Assembly: GCA_021783695.1 (NCBI GenBank)
Contig: JAJXTO010000009.1
Coordinates: forward strand, 1-64,000
Length of the DNA: 64,000 nucleotides
Direction: 5' to 3'
Source: Pseudomonadota bacterium
Lineage (GTDB): Bacteria; Pseudomonadota; Gammaproteobacteria; Burkholderiales; Burkholderiaceae_C
Shown in pieces: positions 33,435 through 44,892 of this stretch. Every line of letters starts with the position of its first letter. The first letter of the stretch is position 1. The position numbers and the translations under genes were made by a program. The notes beneath the pieces were generated by a model. It was given only the letters and a program-made list of their open reading frames with translations, ran no database searches and was not told the origin of the DNA.

Positions 33435-33977
33435 TCAGCGGCAGTACTGGGCGATGAGCCCGGCGATGCGGGCGTGTTCTGCCGCGCGCTGAGCGTCATC
33501 CATGATGTTGCGCTGCCCCTGAGCGTCGATCTGCACCATGCGTTGTCCGCTGTCGAGAATCTGAAGCTGCTTTTGCGCCTGCAGGCAATTTTGCTGATTC
33601 TGCAGGGCCTGCTCCTGCTGTTGCTGCAGCTGGGCCTGCTCCTGTGCAGCCTGGTCCGCAGATTTTTTCTCGGCGATTTTTTTCTCGAGTTCACTGCTCG
33701 CGGGTTGTCTCGCACTTGCGGGCGCGGAGGATGGAGACGGCGCTGGCGCTGCGGTTTGACCCGGCGCAACGATCTGCGTTGGACGCTGCAGAACATTGCG
33801 CGCCGACACCGTGGCCGGAGGGGGGACATCGCTGTAATGCACCACGCCCTGCGCATCAAGCCACTTCCACTGCGCGGCCACGGCAGTCTGAACGCCCAGC
33901 AGCAGTGCGGGCAGGGCGAGCACGGCGGCAGGCAGGATACGGCGGCGAGATTTGGCAAATGGCATGAAAGAGTGCAT
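33435..33977 (-). CDS. DUF4124 domain protein, exported
   Basis: The 180-aa product has a basic N terminus and hydrophobic stretch (RRRILPAAVLALPALLLGVQTAVA) acting as a signal peptide, then the DUF4124 motif QWKWLDAQGVVHYSDVPPP. A Pro/Ala/Ser linker and a Gln-rich coiled coil (QEQAQLQQQQEQALQNQQN) follow. Function is unknown. I chose ATG 33977; ATG 33965 is a close alternative, and a TTG at 34004 is unlikely. It converges with the PRTase gene and is divergent from guaB. Confidence 0.8.
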   Translation of the reverse strand: MHSFMPFAKSRRRILPAAVLALPALLLGVQTAVAAQWKWLDAQGVVHYSDVPPPATVSARNVLQRPTQIVAPGQTAAPAPSPSSAPASARQPASSELEKKIAEKKSADQAAQEQAQLQQQQEQALQNQQNCLQAQKQLQILDSGQRMVQIDAQGQRNIMDDAQRAAEHARIAGLIAQYCR

Positions 33978-34072
33978 GGCGGTCGACCTCAAAAGATGCC
34001 GCAAGCTTAGCGTTTTCGTTGGGGCAACGGCACGTTTCAGCAGGCGGGAAACCGCTGCCCATGCCTGCCCCC

Positions 34073-34078
34073 TATAAT
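34073..34078 (+). promoter_or_regulatory. Candidate -10 element of guaB
   Basis: A perfect TATAAT lies 22 nt before the guaB ATG. No good -35 is seen at 16-18 nt. If used, the guaB leader would be only about 15 nt and just contain the ribosome site CGGAGG. Confidence 0.5.
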
Positions 34079-34100
34079 TTCCTTTTGCCCGGAGGCATCT

Positions 34101-35576
34101 ATGCGTCTTGTAGGAAAAGCGCTGACTTTCGACGATGTGTTGTTGGTCCCCGCATATTCCCAGGTGTTACCCAAAGACACCAACCTTGCGACTCGGCTGA
34201 CTCGCAATATTTCCCTCAATATCCCCCTGGTTTCGGCCGCAATGGATACGGTGACCGAGTCCCGACTGGCCATCGCCATGGCGCAGGAGGGGGGTATTGG
34301 CATCATCCACAAAAATCTCAGTCCCAAGGCGCAGGCCACCGAAGTGGCGCGGGTGAAGCGGTTTGAATCCGGGGTGTTGCGCGATCCCATCACCATCTCG
34401 CCCATGGTCAAGGTGCGCGATGTGATGGAGCTCTCGCGTCAGCACGGCATCTCCGGTTTTCCGGTCATCGAGAACGGCAAGGTCGTGGGCATCGTCACCA
34501 ATCGTGATCTGCGGTTTGAAACCCGTCTGGACATGCCGGTGCGCGACATCATGACGCCGCGCGAGCGGCTGATCACCGTGCCCGAGGGCGCGCCGCTGGA
34601 CCAGGCCAAGGCCTTGATGCATCAGCATCGCCTCGAGCGCGTGTTGGTGGTCAATGCCGAGTTCGAGCTGCGTGGGCTGATGACGGTCAAGGACATCCAG
34701 AAAGCCACGGAGCGGCCGAACGCCGCGCGTGACCCGCAAGGCAAGCTGCGCGCAGGTGCTGCCGTGGGCGTGGGTGACGGCACGGAAGAGCGTGTCGAAG
34801 CGCTGGCCAATGCCGGTGTCGATGTGATCGTGGTGGACACCGCGCATGGCCACAGCCAGGGCGTGCTCGACCGGGTGCGCTGGGTGAAGCGCAACTTTCC
34901 GCAGATCGAAGTGGTCGGCGGCAATATCGCGACAGGTGCTGCTGCGTTGGCCCTGGTCGATGCTGGTGCGGACGGCGTGAAAGTGGGCATCGGCCCTGGC
35001 TCCATCTGCACGACGCGCATCATCGCCGGTGTCGGGGTGCCGCAGATCACCGCCATCGCCAATGTGGCCAAGGCCCTTGAAGGCAGCGGCGTGCCGCTCA
35101 TCGCAGACGGCGGCATCCGCTATTCCGGCGATGTCGCCAAGGCCATCGCAGCCGGCGCGTCCACGGTGATGATGGGCAGCATGTTCGCCGGCACCGAAGA
35201 GGCGCCGGGCGAGGCCATTCTGTACCAGGGCCGCGCTTACAAGGCGTATCGGGGCATGGGTTCGATCGGAGCCATGAAGGCCGGTTCCGCCGATCGCTAT
35301 TTCCAGGATGGCGCTGAAACGTCCTCCGCCTCGGGCAATGAGAAATTCGTCCCTGAAGGCATCGAAGGCCGCGTGCCGCACAAAGGGCCGCTGGTCGCCA
35401 TCATCTACCAGCTGGTCGGTGGCGTGCGCTCTTCCATGGGCTACTGCGGCTGCGCCAGCATCGAGGCAATGCGCGGCCAGGCCGAATTTGTGCAAATCAC
35501 TGCAGCCGGCATGCGGGAAAGCCATGTGCACGACGTGCAGATCACGCAGGAAGCGCCCAACTACCACGTCGACTGA
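34101..35576 (+). CDS. guaB: Inosine-5'-monophosphate dehydrogenase
   Basis: Oxidises IMP to XMP, the committed step to GMP. The 491-aa product has the TIM-barrel catalytic domain with the active-site loop [11 protein letters not shown] Bateman module (two CBS repeats) lies at about residues 95-205 ([25 protein letters not shown]). The phosphate site is [10 protein letters not shown] and the flap [14 protein letters not shown] strong CGGAGG ribosome site precedes the ATG. It is 41 nt upstream of guaA. Confidence 0.97.
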   Translation: MRLVGKALTFDDVLLVPAYSQVLPKDTNLATRLTRNISLNIPLVSAAMDTVTESRLAIAMAQEGGIGIIHKNLSPKAQATEVARVKRFESGVLRDPITISPMVKVRDVMELSRQHGISGFPVIENGKVVGIVTNRDLRFETRLDMPVRDIMTPRERLITVPEGAPLDQAKALMHQHRLERVLVVNAEFELRGLMTVKDIQKATERPNAARDPQGKLRAGAAVGVGDGTEERVEALANAGVDVIVVDTAHGHSQGVLDRVRWVKRNFPQIEVVGGNIATGAAALALVDAGADGVKVGIGPGSICTTRIIAGVGVPQITAIANVAKALEGSGVPLIADGGIRYSGDVAKAIAAGASTVMMGSMFAGTEEAPGEAILYQGRAYKAYRGMGSIGAMKAGSADRYFQDGAETSSASGNEKFVPEGIEGRVPHKGPLVAIIYQLVGGVRSSMGYCGCASIEAMRGQAEFVQITAAGMRESHVHDVQITQEAPNYHVD

Positions 35577-35617
35577 CGCCCCTTCCCTTCGCACACCCCG
35601 CGCCAGCGCCTGTTTTC

Positions 35618-37201
35618 ATGCACGACAAAATCCTCATCCTCGACTTTGGCTCCCAGGTCACGCAGCTCATTGCCCGCCGCGTGCGGGAAGCGCATGTCTA
35701 TTGCGAAATCCATCCCAATGACGTGAGCGACGACTTCATCCGTGAATTCGCGCCCAAGGGCATCATCCTTTCTGGCAGCCATGCCAGCACCTACGAAGAT
35801 CAGGATTTGCGCGCCCCGCAGGCCGTTTGGAATGCCGGGGTTCCGGTGCTGGGTATTTGCTACGGCATGTTCGCCATGACCGTGCAGCTTGGAGGAGAAG
35901 TCGAGCCCAGCCAGCATCGCGAGTTCGGTTATGCCGAAGTGCGCGCACGCGGGCATACCCGGCTGTTCGATGGCATTGAAGACTTCACCACGCCGGAAGG
36001 CCACGGCATGCTCAAGGTCTGGATGAGCCACGGCGACAAGGTCACGGCGATGCCGCCGGGCTTCAAGCTCATGGCCAGTACCCCGAGTTGCCCCATCGCC
36101 GGCATGGCCGACGAAGCGCGCGGCTATTACGCCGTGCAGTTTCATCCCGAGGTCACGCATACCGCCAAAGGGCGAGAGATGCTGGAGCGCTTCGTGCTGC
36201 AGATCTGCGGTGCCAAGCCCGACTGGATCATGCACGACCACATCGGCGAGGCGGTCCAGCGCATCCGTGCCCAGGTGGGGTCCGAGGAGGTCATCCTCGG
36301 ACTGTCCGGCGGGGTGGATTCCAGCGTGGCGGCCGCGCTCATTCACCGCGCCATCGGCGATCAACTCACCTGCGTGTTTGTCGATCACGGCCTTCTGCGG
36401 CTGAACGAAGGGCCAGCCGTCATGGAGATGTTCGCCGGACGTCTGCATGCCAAGGTGGTGCATGTCGACGCCAGCGCCCGCTTCATGGCCGCGCTCGCCG
36501 GAGTCGGCGACCCCGAGGCCAAGCGCAAGATCATCGGACGCGAGTTTGTCGAGGTGTTCCAGGTCGAGGCGGCCAAGCTGAAAAACGCCAAATGGCTGGC
36601 TCAGGGCACCATCTACCCCGACGTCATCGAATCCGGTGGGGCCAAGACCCAAAAGGCCACCACCATCAAGAGTCATCACAACGTCGGCGGTCTGCCGGAA
36701 ACTCTGGGGCTGAAGCTGCTGGAACCGCTGCGCGATCTGTTCAAGGACGAAGTGCGCGAGCTCGGTGTGGCGCTCGGCCTGCCGCATGACATGGTGTATC
36801 GCCATCCCTTTCCGGGCCCAGGCCTCGGGGTGCGCATCCTGGGCGAGATCAAGGTGGAATATGCCGATCTGCTGCGCCGTGCTGACGCGATTTTCATCGA
36901 GGAATTGCGCAACTGGCGCGATGACGCAACAGGCAAGAACTGGTACGACCTCACCAGCCAGGCCTTTGCCGTGTTCCTGCCAGTCAAAAGCGTGGGCGTG
37001 ATGGGCGATGGCCGCACCTACGACTATGTGGTGGCGCTGCGCGCGGTACAGACCAGCGATTTCATGACCGCCGACTGGGCCGAACTGCCCTACGGTCTGC
37101 TCAAAAAAGTGAGCAGCCGCATCATCAACGAAGTGCGCGGGATCAACCGGGTGACCTACGACGTGTCCAGCAAGCCGCCGGCCACCATTGAGTGGGAATG
37201 A
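35618..37201 (+). CDS. guaA: GMP synthase (glutamine-hydrolysing)
   Basis: Aminates XMP to GMP. The 527-aa product has the class I glutaminase domain (Cys in [10 protein letters not shown], His and Glu in [10 protein letters not shown]), the PP-loop [11 protein letters not shown] and the C-terminal dimerisation domain ending NPATIEWE-like (PPATIEWE). It forms the guaBA operon. Confidence 0.97.
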   Translation: MHDKILILDFGSQVTQLIARRVREAHVYCEIHPNDVSDDFIREFAPKGIILSGSHASTYEDQDLRAPQAVWNAGVPVLGICYGMFAMTVQLGGEVEPSQHREFGYAEVRARGHTRLFDGIEDFTTPEGHGMLKVWMSHGDKVTAMPPGFKLMASTPSCPIAGMADEARGYYAVQFHPEVTHTAKGREMLERFVLQICGAKPDWIMHDHIGEAVQRIRAQVGSEEVILGLSGGVDSSVAAALIHRAIGDQLTCVFVDHGLLRLNEGPAVMEMFAGRLHAKVVHVDASARFMAALAGVGDPEAKRKIIGREFVEVFQVEAAKLKNAKWLAQGTIYPDVIESGGAKTQKATTIKSHHNVGGLPETLGLKLLEPLRDLFKDEVRELGVALGLPHDMVYRHPFPGPGLGVRILGEIKVEYADLLRRADAIFIEELRNWRDDATGKNWYDLTSQAFAVFLPVKSVGVMGDGRTYDYVVALRAVQTSDFMTADWAELPYGLLKKVSSRIINEVRGINRVTYDVSSKPPATIEWE

Positions 37202-37207
37202 CGCACC

Positions 37208-37992
<785 letters not shown>

Positions 37993-38029
37993 TGACGTTC
38001 CGTTTCAGCCCAGTTCCCAGCACACTTTC

Positions 38030-38980
38030 ATGTCCTCGACCGAGCCGCTTCCAGAACAACAGATGAGGCGTGGCCTTCTGCGCCTCGTTTCCCCCGCAGG
38101 CGCAGTGCAGGACGCAGCGCGTCTTGAACTGGCCAAAGCGCACCTGGAGACGCTGGGTTTTCGCGTCCAGGCCGCAGCGCAAGTGCTCGCGCGGGTGCAG
38201 CGCTTTGCCGGCACCGACGCGCAGCGCGTGCGCGCCTTGCATGATGCCGCGCGCAGCAAGGCCGACGTCGTGATGATGACGCGCGGCGGCTATGGCTTGA
38301 GTCGCCTGCTGCCGGTGATTGATTACGCCTTGCTGGCCGACGCCATCAAGGCCCGCAGGCAGATGTGGATCGGGCATAGCGATTTCACCGCACTGCAACT
38401 GGCACTGCTTGCCAAGACCGGGGCGGTGACGTTCAGCGGGCCAATGGCCTCCTACGACTTTGGCGAGAAGACGCCGGACGACATCACCCTCGACAGCTTT
38501 CTCGACGCAGTAGACGGCACGCTCGAAGCGGTAGGTTTCGTCTGTGACGACGCCCCACGCGGCCTCGACGTCAAGGGCATCCTCTGGGGTGGCAATCTCG
38601 CCCTGGTTGCCAGCCTGGTTGGCACGCCGTATCTCCCGCGTGTGGGGGGCGTGTTGTTTCTCGAAGATGTGAACGAGCATCCCTACAGCATCGAACGCAT
38701 GTTCATCCAATTGCTCCATGCGGGTGTGCTGCAGCGACAGAAGGCGGTGCTGCTCGGCCAGTTCACGGCGTACAAATTGAGTGCGCATGATGCAGGCTAT
38801 AACCTGGACGCTGCGGTGGACTGGCTGCGGGCGCAACTGAAGCCGCACGGCGTTCCGGTGCTTACCGGCCTGCCTTTTGGTCATGTGCGCACCAAGCTGA
38901 CTTTGCCGCACGGGGTACGCACGCAGGTGCTGCGCGATGGAAAGGAAGTTTTTCTATTTTTTCCGCACGCAGGGCATTGA
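38030..38980 (+). CDS. ldcA: LD-carboxypeptidase (S66 family)
   Basis: Removes the terminal D-Ala from muramoyl-tetrapeptides during murein recycling. The 316-aa product has the S66 nucleophile in WIGHSDFTALQ, the catalytic Glu in LFLEDVNEHPYSIERM and the His in LPFGHVRTKLTLPHG. The start is the ATG before SSTEPLPEQQ; upstream in-frame sequence overlaps tadA. The neighbour tadA is a frequent partner in betaproteobacteria. Confidence 0.92.
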   Translation: MSSTEPLPEQQMRRGLLRLVSPAGAVQDAARLELAKAHLETLGFRVQAAAQVLARVQRFAGTDAQRVRALHDAARSKADVVMMTRGGYGLSRLLPVIDYALLADAIKARRQMWIGHSDFTALQLALLAKTGAVTFSGPMASYDFGEKTPDDITLDSFLDAVDGTLEAVGFVCDDAPRGLDVKGILWGGNLALVASLVGTPYLPRVGGVLFLEDVNEHPYSIERMFIQLLHAGVLQRQKAVLLGQFTAYKLSAHDAGYNLDAAVDWLRAQLKPHGVPVLTGLPFGHVRTKLTLPHGVRTQVLRDGKEVFLFFPHAGH

Positions 38981-39006
38981 CGCGCGATCTGCAGGCGGCT
39001 GGCGGC

Positions 39007-39276
39007 TTACTGCTTGTTCCGTTGCTCGTACTCCCGGCGCAGGCGTTCCTGCTCGCCGGGAGGCAGACGCTTGAAACGCTGCTGTTCCTGCAGAATGCGG
39101 TCGCGCTGCTGCGGCGGCATTTTCTCCCACTGCTGATACGACCCCTGACCGTCACGCTGGTTGGCGTTTGCAAAAGGGGCCAGTGTCAGGGCGCTCAAGA
39201 CCACAGCCACCGCGGTGACCAGGGCGGTGCGGACAGGAGCCCATGCACGATGGAGACGATCAGGCCGGATTGCCAT
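39007..39276 (-). CDS. DUF3106 protein, exported
   Basis: The 89-aa product has a membrane/signal segment (ALVTAVAVVLSALTLAPFANA) and a highly charged, periplasmic helical part (YQQWEKMPPQQRDRILQEQQ). The latter fits DUF3106 with its repeated W-x-x-M/L-P pattern. It overlaps the upstream zinc-finger gene by 17 nt, so it is part of the sigma-factor cassette. Function is unknown; a role in sensing or in inactivating the anti-sigma protein is a guess. Confidence 0.8.
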   Translation of the reverse strand: MAIRPDRLHRAWAPVRTALVTAVAVVLSALTLAPFANANQRDGQGSYQQWEKMPPQQRDRILQEQQRFKRLPPGEQERLRREYEQRNKQ

Positions 39277-39685
39277 TTTGAAGTCCCTGCTGCAGCATCT
39301 GCGGGTGGTTGGACAGCCATTGATAGAACTCGATGTTCTGCACCGCGTCCGCCACCTGCGGGCTGAGGCTGCCCGGATCGATGCCGTTATTGGCGTTGAG
39401 GTGCGGCACGCTGATGAACACGGCCAGTGCCAGGGAAGCGGTTGCCATGCCGGCGGCAAACACCCGCGGCCAGCGCACGGTACGTGAATGACGCCTGGGC
39501 AGGCGGGCCGCAAGCTGGGGCAGCGGGGCGAGCTGGTCGCACAGGTGCTGGCCAAACTGCAGCGTGCTCTGGCACCGCGGGCAACGTTCGAGATGCGATT
39601 GCATTTGCGCGGCCTGTTCAGCCGACGCCAGACCACTGCGAAAGTGGTCGATTTGAGCTGGGGTGAGATGGTTCTGGGTAGTCAT
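39260..39685 (-). CDS. Zinc-finger anti-sigma-like membrane protein
   Basis: The 141-aa product has an N-terminal HxxxCxxC motif (SHLERCPRC) typical of ZAS anti-sigma domains, then a basic stretch and one membrane segment (VFAAGMATASLALAVFISV). A short periplasmic tail contains QNIEFYQWLSNHP. It sits 22 nt downstream of the sigma gene and overlaps the DUF3106 gene. The anti-sigma role is inferred from motif and position. Confidence 0.8.
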   Translation of the reverse strand: MTTQNHLTPAQIDHFRSGLASAEQAAQMQSHLERCPRCQSTLQFGQHLCDQLAPLPQLAARLPRRHSRTVRWPRVFAAGMATASLALAVFISVPHLNANNGIDPGSLSPQVADAVQNIEFYQWLSNHPQMLQQGLQNGNPA

Positions 39686-39707
39686 GATGTCATCTGAGGC
39701 AGGCAGT

Positions 39708-40298
39708 TCAAACTTTAGCGGGATGGTCGGATTCAAGCAATTCCCGCAGACGGGTGAGTGCGCGCATATGGTGGGTTTTGACGCTGCCCTCACTGACTTT
39801 CATCGCCATGGCCGTGTCCACGATGGACAGCCCCTCCATTTCGCGGAGCAAAAACGCCTCGCGCTGGCGCGGGCTGAGCGCGGAAATCGCGTCGGCGATG
39901 CGCCCGGCCAACTGACCGTTGGCCACTTCCGCTTCGGGCCCCATGGCCGTGTCGGCCACGGATTCCCAGCTTGGCGGCTGATCGCCGTCGTCGTCGCTGG
40001 AGAAGAAGAAATCGAAAATCTTCTCCATCTTGCGCTTGCGGTGCATATCGGTGATGCGATTGCGCAGGATGCTGTAGAACAGCGGCGCCCATTCTTCCGA
40101 AGGGCGATCTTGGTAATGGCTGACCAATTTGAGCAGGCTGTCCTGCACCACGTCTGCGGCCATGGCGGCGTCGCGCAGTTCGATGAGCGCCACGCGTGTG
40201 GCGCGCACGCGCACTTCGGTGCAAAACCGGTTCAGCGCGCTGGAGGTGGGAGCCGCAGCATTGCTCACGAGCGAGGGGAGGGCGTAAACATGATCCAT
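39708..40298 (-). CDS. ECF-type RNA polymerase sigma factor
   Basis: The 196-aa product has sigma region 2 (ALIELRDAAMAADVVQDSLLKL, LFYSILRNRITDMHRKRK), an acidic linker with a DDDGD run, and region 4 (LSPRQREAFLLREMEGLSI, KVSEGSVKTHHMRALTRLREL). It has no region 1.1 or 3, as in ECF sigma factors. It is first of three overlapping or adjacent minus-strand genes with the anti-sigma-like and DUF3106 proteins. Its regulon is unknown. The start ATG 40298 leaves only about 195 nt to the divergent dapC. Confidence 0.9.
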   Translation of the reverse strand: MDHVYALPSLVSNAAAPTSSALNRFCTEVRVRATRVALIELRDAAMAADVVQDSLLKLVSHYQDRPSEEWAPLFYSILRNRITDMHRKRKMEKIFDFFFSSDDDGDQPPSWESVADTAMGPEAEVANGQLAGRIADAISALSPRQREAFLLREMEGLSIVDTAMAMKVSEGSVKTHHMRALTRLRELLESDHPAKV

Positions 40299-40359
40299 AG
40301 CATAGTGGCCCAGTTCAGGCGTGTTGTCACAGGGCGAAAAACGCGTGATTGCCTGCAGA

Positions 40360-40381
40360 CAACGCGCAGATTGGCGCGTTG
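40360..40381. repeat. Inverted repeat between the sigma gene and dapC
   Basis: CAACGCGC (40360-40367) and GCGCGTTG (40374-40381) are perfect 8-bp arms with a 6-nt loop in the divergent promoter region. No T-run follows on either strand, so an operator is more likely than a terminator. Confidence 0.4.
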
Positions 40382-40494
40382 ATGACAGCACGTGCGGATC
40401 GTGCGCGGATTTTTTCGGCTGCGTCGGGCCGCCGTCTTCTGGGCGGGCCTTCGTAGAATGCGCGCTTCGTCTGCCTCCCGCGCTTGCCATTCAC

Positions 40495-41694
40495 GTGAAT
40501 CCCCGCCTCGATCTGCTTCAGCCCTATCCGTTTGAAAAATTGCGCGTTTTGACTCAGGGCGTGACGCCGCCTGCGCAATGGTCGGCGATCAGCTTGGGAA
40601 TCGGTGAGCCAAAGCATCCCACGCCGCAGTTCATCCGCGACGCGTTGACCGCGCATCTCGACGGTCTGGCGGTCTACCCCAGTACCGCCGGAACGACGAC
40701 GCTGCGGCAGGCCTGCGCGCAGTGGGCGCATCGCCGCTATGGCATTGCACTGGATGCGCAGACGCAGGTGCTGCCGGTCAACGGATCCCGCGAGGCCTTG
40801 TTCGCCATCGCGCAGACAGTGGTGGACGCCAGCCGGAACGCGGCCACCGTGGTCTGTCCCAACCCGTTCTATCAGATCTACGAGGGCGCAGCCCTGCTGG
40901 CGGGGGCGCAGCCGTATTTCGCCGCAGTGGATGCGCGGCGCAATTTCGCGGTCGACTGGGCTGCCGTAACTGCAGCAGTCTGGCAAGGCACGCAGTTGCT
41001 CTATGTCTGCTCTCCGGGAAACCCCACCGGCGCGGTGATGCCGCTGTCCGAATGGAAGCTGTTGTTCGAATTGTCCGATCGCCATGGCTTTGTCATTGCC
41101 AGCGATGAGTGCTACTCGGAAATCTGGTTTGGCGACCAGCCGCCACTCGGTGGTCTGGAGGCCGCGTGGCAGTTGGGGCGGACGGATTTCCGCAATCTAC
41201 TGATGTTCACATCCCTTTCCAAACGCTCCAACGTGCCTGGGTTGCGCTCGGGTTTTGTCGCAGGAGATGCAACGCTGATTGCCGCCTTCACCCGCTACCG
41301 CACCTATCACGGCAGCGCCATGAACCCGGCGGTGCAGGCCGCCAGTGCGGCCGCATGGAACGACGAGACGCACGTCGAGCACAACCGGGCGCTGTATCGC
41401 GAAAAATTCGCCGCCGTGCTGCCCATCCTGCAGCCGGTGATGGACGTGCAACGGCCCGACGCCGGATTCTATTTGTGGGCTGCAACGCCCGTGGACGACG
41501 CGCAGTTCGCCCGCGGTCTGCTTGAAAAATACAATGTCACTGTCCTGCCCGGCAGTTATCTGGCGCGCGCGCAGGGCGGCGTCAATCCGGGCAGCGGGCG
41601 CATCCGCCTGGCGCTGGTCGCGCCGATTGACGAATGTATCGAGGCAGCCCGCCGCATCGCCGCCCATTGTTCATCACTCAACCACTCACAGTGA
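40495..41694 (+). CDS. dapC: Succinyldiaminopimelate transaminase
   Basis: Transaminates N-succinyl-2-amino-6-oxopimelate in the succinylase DAP/lysine pathway. The 399-aa product is a fold-type I PLP aminotransferase with [21 protein letters not shown] and the PLP lysine in [17 protein letters not shown]. The start is a GTG before [15 protein letters not shown]; the frame is open upstream but not homologous. TAGAAT at 40456 is a possible -10 box. It is 8 nt before dapD. Confidence 0.94.
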   Translation: MNPRLDLLQPYPFEKLRVLTQGVTPPAQWSAISLGIGEPKHPTPQFIRDALTAHLDGLAVYPSTAGTTTLRQACAQWAHRRYGIALDAQTQVLPVNGSREALFAIAQTVVDASRNAATVVCPNPFYQIYEGAALLAGAQPYFAAVDARRNFAVDWAAVTAAVWQGTQLLYVCSPGNPTGAVMPLSEWKLLFELSDRHGFVIASDECYSEIWFGDQPPLGGLEAAWQLGRTDFRNLLMFTSLSKRSNVPGLRSGFVAGDATLIAAFTRYRTYHGSAMNPAVQAASAAAWNDETHVEHNRALYREKFAAVLPILQPVMDVQRPDAGFYLWAATPVDDAQFARGLLEKYNVTVLPGSYLARAQGGVNPGSGRIRLALVAPIDECIEAARRIAAHCSSLNHSQ

Positions 41695-41702
41695 ATCCCA
41701 CC

Positions 41703-42524
41703 ATGACGCAACAACTGCAAACCCTCATCGACCAAGCCTGGGACAATCGCACCAGTTACAGCCCGGCCAACGCCCCGGCGGAACTGCGCGAGGCGGTCGG
41801 CCATGTGATCGACCAGCTCAACGTGGGCAAACTGCGCGTGGCCGAGCGGGTGCATGGCGACTGGGTCACGCATCAGTGGCTGAAGAAGGCCGTGCTGCTG
41901 AGCTTTCGCCTGCACGACAATGTGGCAATGCAGGCCGGTGATCTGCACTTTTTCGACAAGGTGCAGACCAAGTTCCACAACCTGAATGACGAGCAGATGC
42001 GCGCCACCGGGGTGCGCGTGGTGCCGCCGGCCGTGGCGCGGCATGGGTCTTACATCGCGCCCAATGTAGTGCTGATGCCCTCTTATGTGAACATCGGCGC
42101 CTATGTGGACGAGGGCACCATGGTCGATACCTGGGCCACCGTGGGCTCGTGTGCACAGATCGGCAAGAACGTGCATCTCTCGGGCGGTGTGGGCATTGGC
42201 GGGGTGCTGGAGCCGATTCAGGCCAATCCGACCATCATCGGAGACAACTGCTTCATAGGCGCGCGCTCGGAAGTGGTGGAGGGTGTGATCGTCGAAGACA
42301 ACTGTGTCATCTCCATGGGCGTGTACATCGGCAAGTCGACCAAGATCTACGACCGCGCCACGGGCGAAGTCAGCTACGGCCGTGTTCCAGAAGGTTCGGT
42401 GGTAGTCAGCGGCAACCTGCCCAGCAGCGATGGCAAGTACAGCCTGTATTGCGCAGTGATCGTGAAAAAAGTGGATGCGCAAACACGCTCGAAAACCAGC
42501 ATCAACGAGCTGTTGCGCACTTGA
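41703..42524 (+). CDS. dapD: Tetrahydrodipicolinate N-succinyltransferase
   Basis: Succinylates tetrahydrodipicolinate, the branch-committing step. The 273-aa product has the left-handed beta-helix hexapeptide repeats ([37 protein letters not shown]) and the family start [13 protein letters not shown]. It sits between dapC and pilU. Confidence 0.97.
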   Translation: MTQQLQTLIDQAWDNRTSYSPANAPAELREAVGHVIDQLNVGKLRVAERVHGDWVTHQWLKKAVLLSFRLHDNVAMQAGDLHFFDKVQTKFHNLNDEQMRATGVRVVPPAVARHGSYIAPNVVLMPSYVNIGAYVDEGTMVDTWATVGSCAQIGKNVHLSGGVGIGGVLEPIQANPTIIGDNCFIGARSEVVEGVIVEDNCVISMGVYIGKSTKIYDRATGEVSYGRVPEGSVVVSGNLPSSDGKYSLYCAVIVKKVDAQTRSKTSINELLRT

Positions 42525-42572
42525 GCAGGCCTGGCGCGACGCACCGCAGGATCAGATCACTAAGGGGGATGT

Positions 42573-43724
42573 ATGTCGGCAATGGAGCGTTTGTTCAAGC
42601 TGATGGCGGAGAAAAAGGCGTCTGACATCTACATCAGTCCGCACGCTCCCATCCTCATTCGCATCAATGGCCACGCTGTGGCGGTCAACCGGCAGGTGCT
42701 GACGCCGGAGGAGCCGTTTCGCCTGCTGGCCGAAGCCGTGGGACACGAGAAGGCGGCGGAAGTCACGCGCACCGGCGAGCTCAACATCGGCCTGCCGCGG
42801 CCCGGCCTGGGGAGTTTTCGCATCAGCGCGTTCCGCCAGCGCGGCAGTGTGGCGATGGTGGTGCGCTTCATCCCGGGGGAAATTCCACCCCTGGAATCAT
42901 TGAACCTGCCCGGCGTGCTGGCCGATCTGGTGATGGAAAAGCACGGCCTGTTGTTGATGGTGGGATCCACCGGCGCGGGCAAGAGCACCACCCTGGCGGC
43001 GATGATCGACTACCGCAACGCCAACAAGACCGGTCACATCCTCACGCTGGAAGAGCCCATCGAATACCTGTTCTCCAATCGCAAGTCCATCGTCAACCAG
43101 CGGGAGGTGGGCATCGACACCGAGTCGCTGGCAGTCGGTCTGAAAAATGCGCTGCGGCAGGCGCCCGATTGCATCATGATCGGCGAAATCCGCGACCAGA
43201 CCACCATGAGCGCGGCCCTGCAATACGCCTTGTCGGGCCACCTCTGTCTGGCCACGCTGCATGCCAACAACAGCTACCAGGCGCTCAACCGCATCGTCGG
43301 TTTTTACCCCATGGACCAGCGCGCGGCGCTCTTCAATGACATGGCCTCCGGCTTGCGGGGCATCGTCTCGCAACGGCTGCTGCGCGCCAGTGCCGGCGGA
43401 CTGACGCCGGCGGTCGAAATCATGCTCAACACCCAACTGGTGCGCGAACTGATTGAAAAGGGCGATTTCTCCGGCGTCAAGGAGGCGATGGAAAAATCCA
43501 TGGCCGAAGGCTCGCAGACCTTCGAGCAGGCGCTGGCCGCCATGGTGGTCGACGGTGTGGTGAGCCGCGAAGAAGCGCTGGCCTACGCCGATTCCCCGAC
43601 CAATCTGCTCTGGCGCCTGGAGAACGATTCGACCCTGCGTAAACAGCCCGCTCCCGCCGAGGCAGTCGAAGACGACACGCCTTCGTTCACAGAAATCACC
43701 CTCGACCTCGATTCTCCCCGCTGA
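42573..43724 (+). CDS. pilU: Type IV pilus retraction ATPase PilU
   Basis: Hexameric ATPase that assists PilT in pilus retraction. The 383-aa product has the N-terminal PAS-like domain ([19 protein letters not shown]), Walker [15 protein letters not shown], the Asp box ([11 protein letters not shown]), Walker [12 protein letters not shown] and the His box [12 protein letters not shown]. The acidic C-terminal tail and the sequence favour PilU over PilT. It is embedded between dapD and dapE, a placement also seen in other Burkholderiales, with no other pilus genes beside it. Confidence 0.9.
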   Translation: MSAMERLFKLMAEKKASDIYISPHAPILIRINGHAVAVNRQVLTPEEPFRLLAEAVGHEKAAEVTRTGELNIGLPRPGLGSFRISAFRQRGSVAMVVRFIPGEIPPLESLNLPGVLADLVMEKHGLLLMVGSTGAGKSTTLAAMIDYRNANKTGHILTLEEPIEYLFSNRKSIVNQREVGIDTESLAVGLKNALRQAPDCIMIGEIRDQTTMSAALQYALSGHLCLATLHANNSYQALNRIVGFYPMDQRAALFNDMASGLRGIVSQRLLRASAGGLTPAVEIMLNTQLVRELIEKGDFSGVKEAMEKSMAEGSQTFEQALAAMVVDGVVSREEALAYADSPTNLLWRLENDSTLRKQPAPAEAVEDDTPSFTEITLDLDSPR

Positions 43725-43743
43725 ATACGCCCGCTCCGACTGC

Positions 43744-44892
43744 ATGTCCCCCACTCAAATCCTGGTCCACGACCTTATCTCCCGCCACTCCGTCACTCCG
43801 CACGATGCGGGCTGCCAGCAGATCATCGGCGCACGCCTGGCTGCTCTGGGCTTTTCCTGCGAGACGGTGGAGAGCGGCCCGCCCGATTTCCGTGTGACCA
43901 ACCTGTGGGCGCTGCGTCAAGGCGCGGTGGACGATGCGCCGGTGCTGATGTTTGCCGGCCATACCGATGTCGTGCCCACCGGTCCGCTCGACCAGTGGCA
44001 CAGCGATCCGTTCGTGCCCACTGTGCGCGACGGCCGCCTGTACGGGCGCGGGGCGGCCGACATGAAAACCTCGCTGGCCGCGATGGTGGTGGCCGTGGAG
44101 GAGTTTCTCGCTGCCCGGCCCCAGCCCAGGGGCGCGATTGCCTTCCTGCTGACCAGCGACGAAGAAGGTCCGGCGCACGACGGCACGGTGAAGGTGTGCG
44201 ACCTGCTGGCCGCCCGCCGCCAGCGGCTGGACTGGTGCATCGTTGGCGAACCCACCTCCACCGCGACTCTGGGCGACGTCATCAAGAACGGGCGGCGCGG
44301 TTCGCTCTCCGCACGACTGACCGTGCGCGGTGTGCAAGGTCATATCGCCTACCCGCAGCTGGCCAAGAACCCGATCCATCTTGCCGCCCCCGCGCTCGCC
44401 GATCTGGCGCAAATCTCCTGGGATGCTGGCAATGCCCACTTTCCGCCGACGTCCTGGCAGATGTCCAACATCCACGCAGGCACCGGGGCGACCAATGTGA
44501 TTCCCGGCGAACTGGTGGTGGATTTCAACTTCCGCTTCTCGACCGAGTCCACGCCTGAGCAACTCCGGCAGCGCGTGCATGCGGTACTCGACCGTCACGC
44601 ACTGGATTACTCCATCGACTGGACGCTGGGCGGTGAGCCATTTCTCACTCCGCCTGGCGCCTTGTCCAAGGCCTTGCAGGCGGCAATTCGTGAGGAAACC
44701 GGCGCGCAGGCGCAGCTCTCCACCACGGGCGGCACGTCCGATGGCCGCTTCATCGCCAAGATCTGCCCGCAGGTCGTGGAGTTTGGACCGATCAATGCCA
44801 GCATTCACAAAATCGACGAATGGGTGGAAGTGAACGCCATCGACCCGCTGAAAAACATTTACCGCCGCACTCTTGAGGCGCTGGTGGCATGA
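43744..44892 (+). CDS. dapE: Succinyl-diaminopimelate desuccinylase
   Basis: Zinc hydrolase producing LL-diaminopimelate. The 382-aa M20-family product has the metal ligands in [24 protein letters not shown] and [12 protein letters not shown], a dimerisation domain and the C-terminal [13 protein letters not shown]. It overlaps prmB by 4 nt (ATGA). Together with dapC and dapD it supplies three steps of the pathway. Confidence 0.96.
   Translation: MSPTQILVHDLISRHSVTPHDAGCQQIIGARLAALGFSCETVESGPPDFRVTNLWALRQGAVDDAPVLMFAGHTDVVPTGPLDQWHSDPFVPTVRDGRLYGRGAADMKTSLAAMVVAVEEFLAARPQPRGAIAFLLTSDEEGPAHDGTVKVCDLLAARRQRLDWCIVGEPTSTATLGDVIKNGRRGSLSARLTVRGVQGHIAYPQLAKNPIHLAAPALADLAQISWDAGNAHFPPTSWQMSNIHAGTGATNVIPGELVVDFNFRFSTESTPEQLRQRVHAVLDRHALDYSIDWTLGGEPFLTPPGALSKALQAAIREETGAQAQLSTTGGTSDGRFIAKICPQVVEFGPINASIHKIDEWVEVNAIDPLKNIYRRTLEALVA

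Noticed and set aside
40299..40494. Lysine riboswitch upstream of dapC
   Set aside because: The region is under 200 nt and shows only one short inverted repeat; no riboswitch-like fold was recognised.
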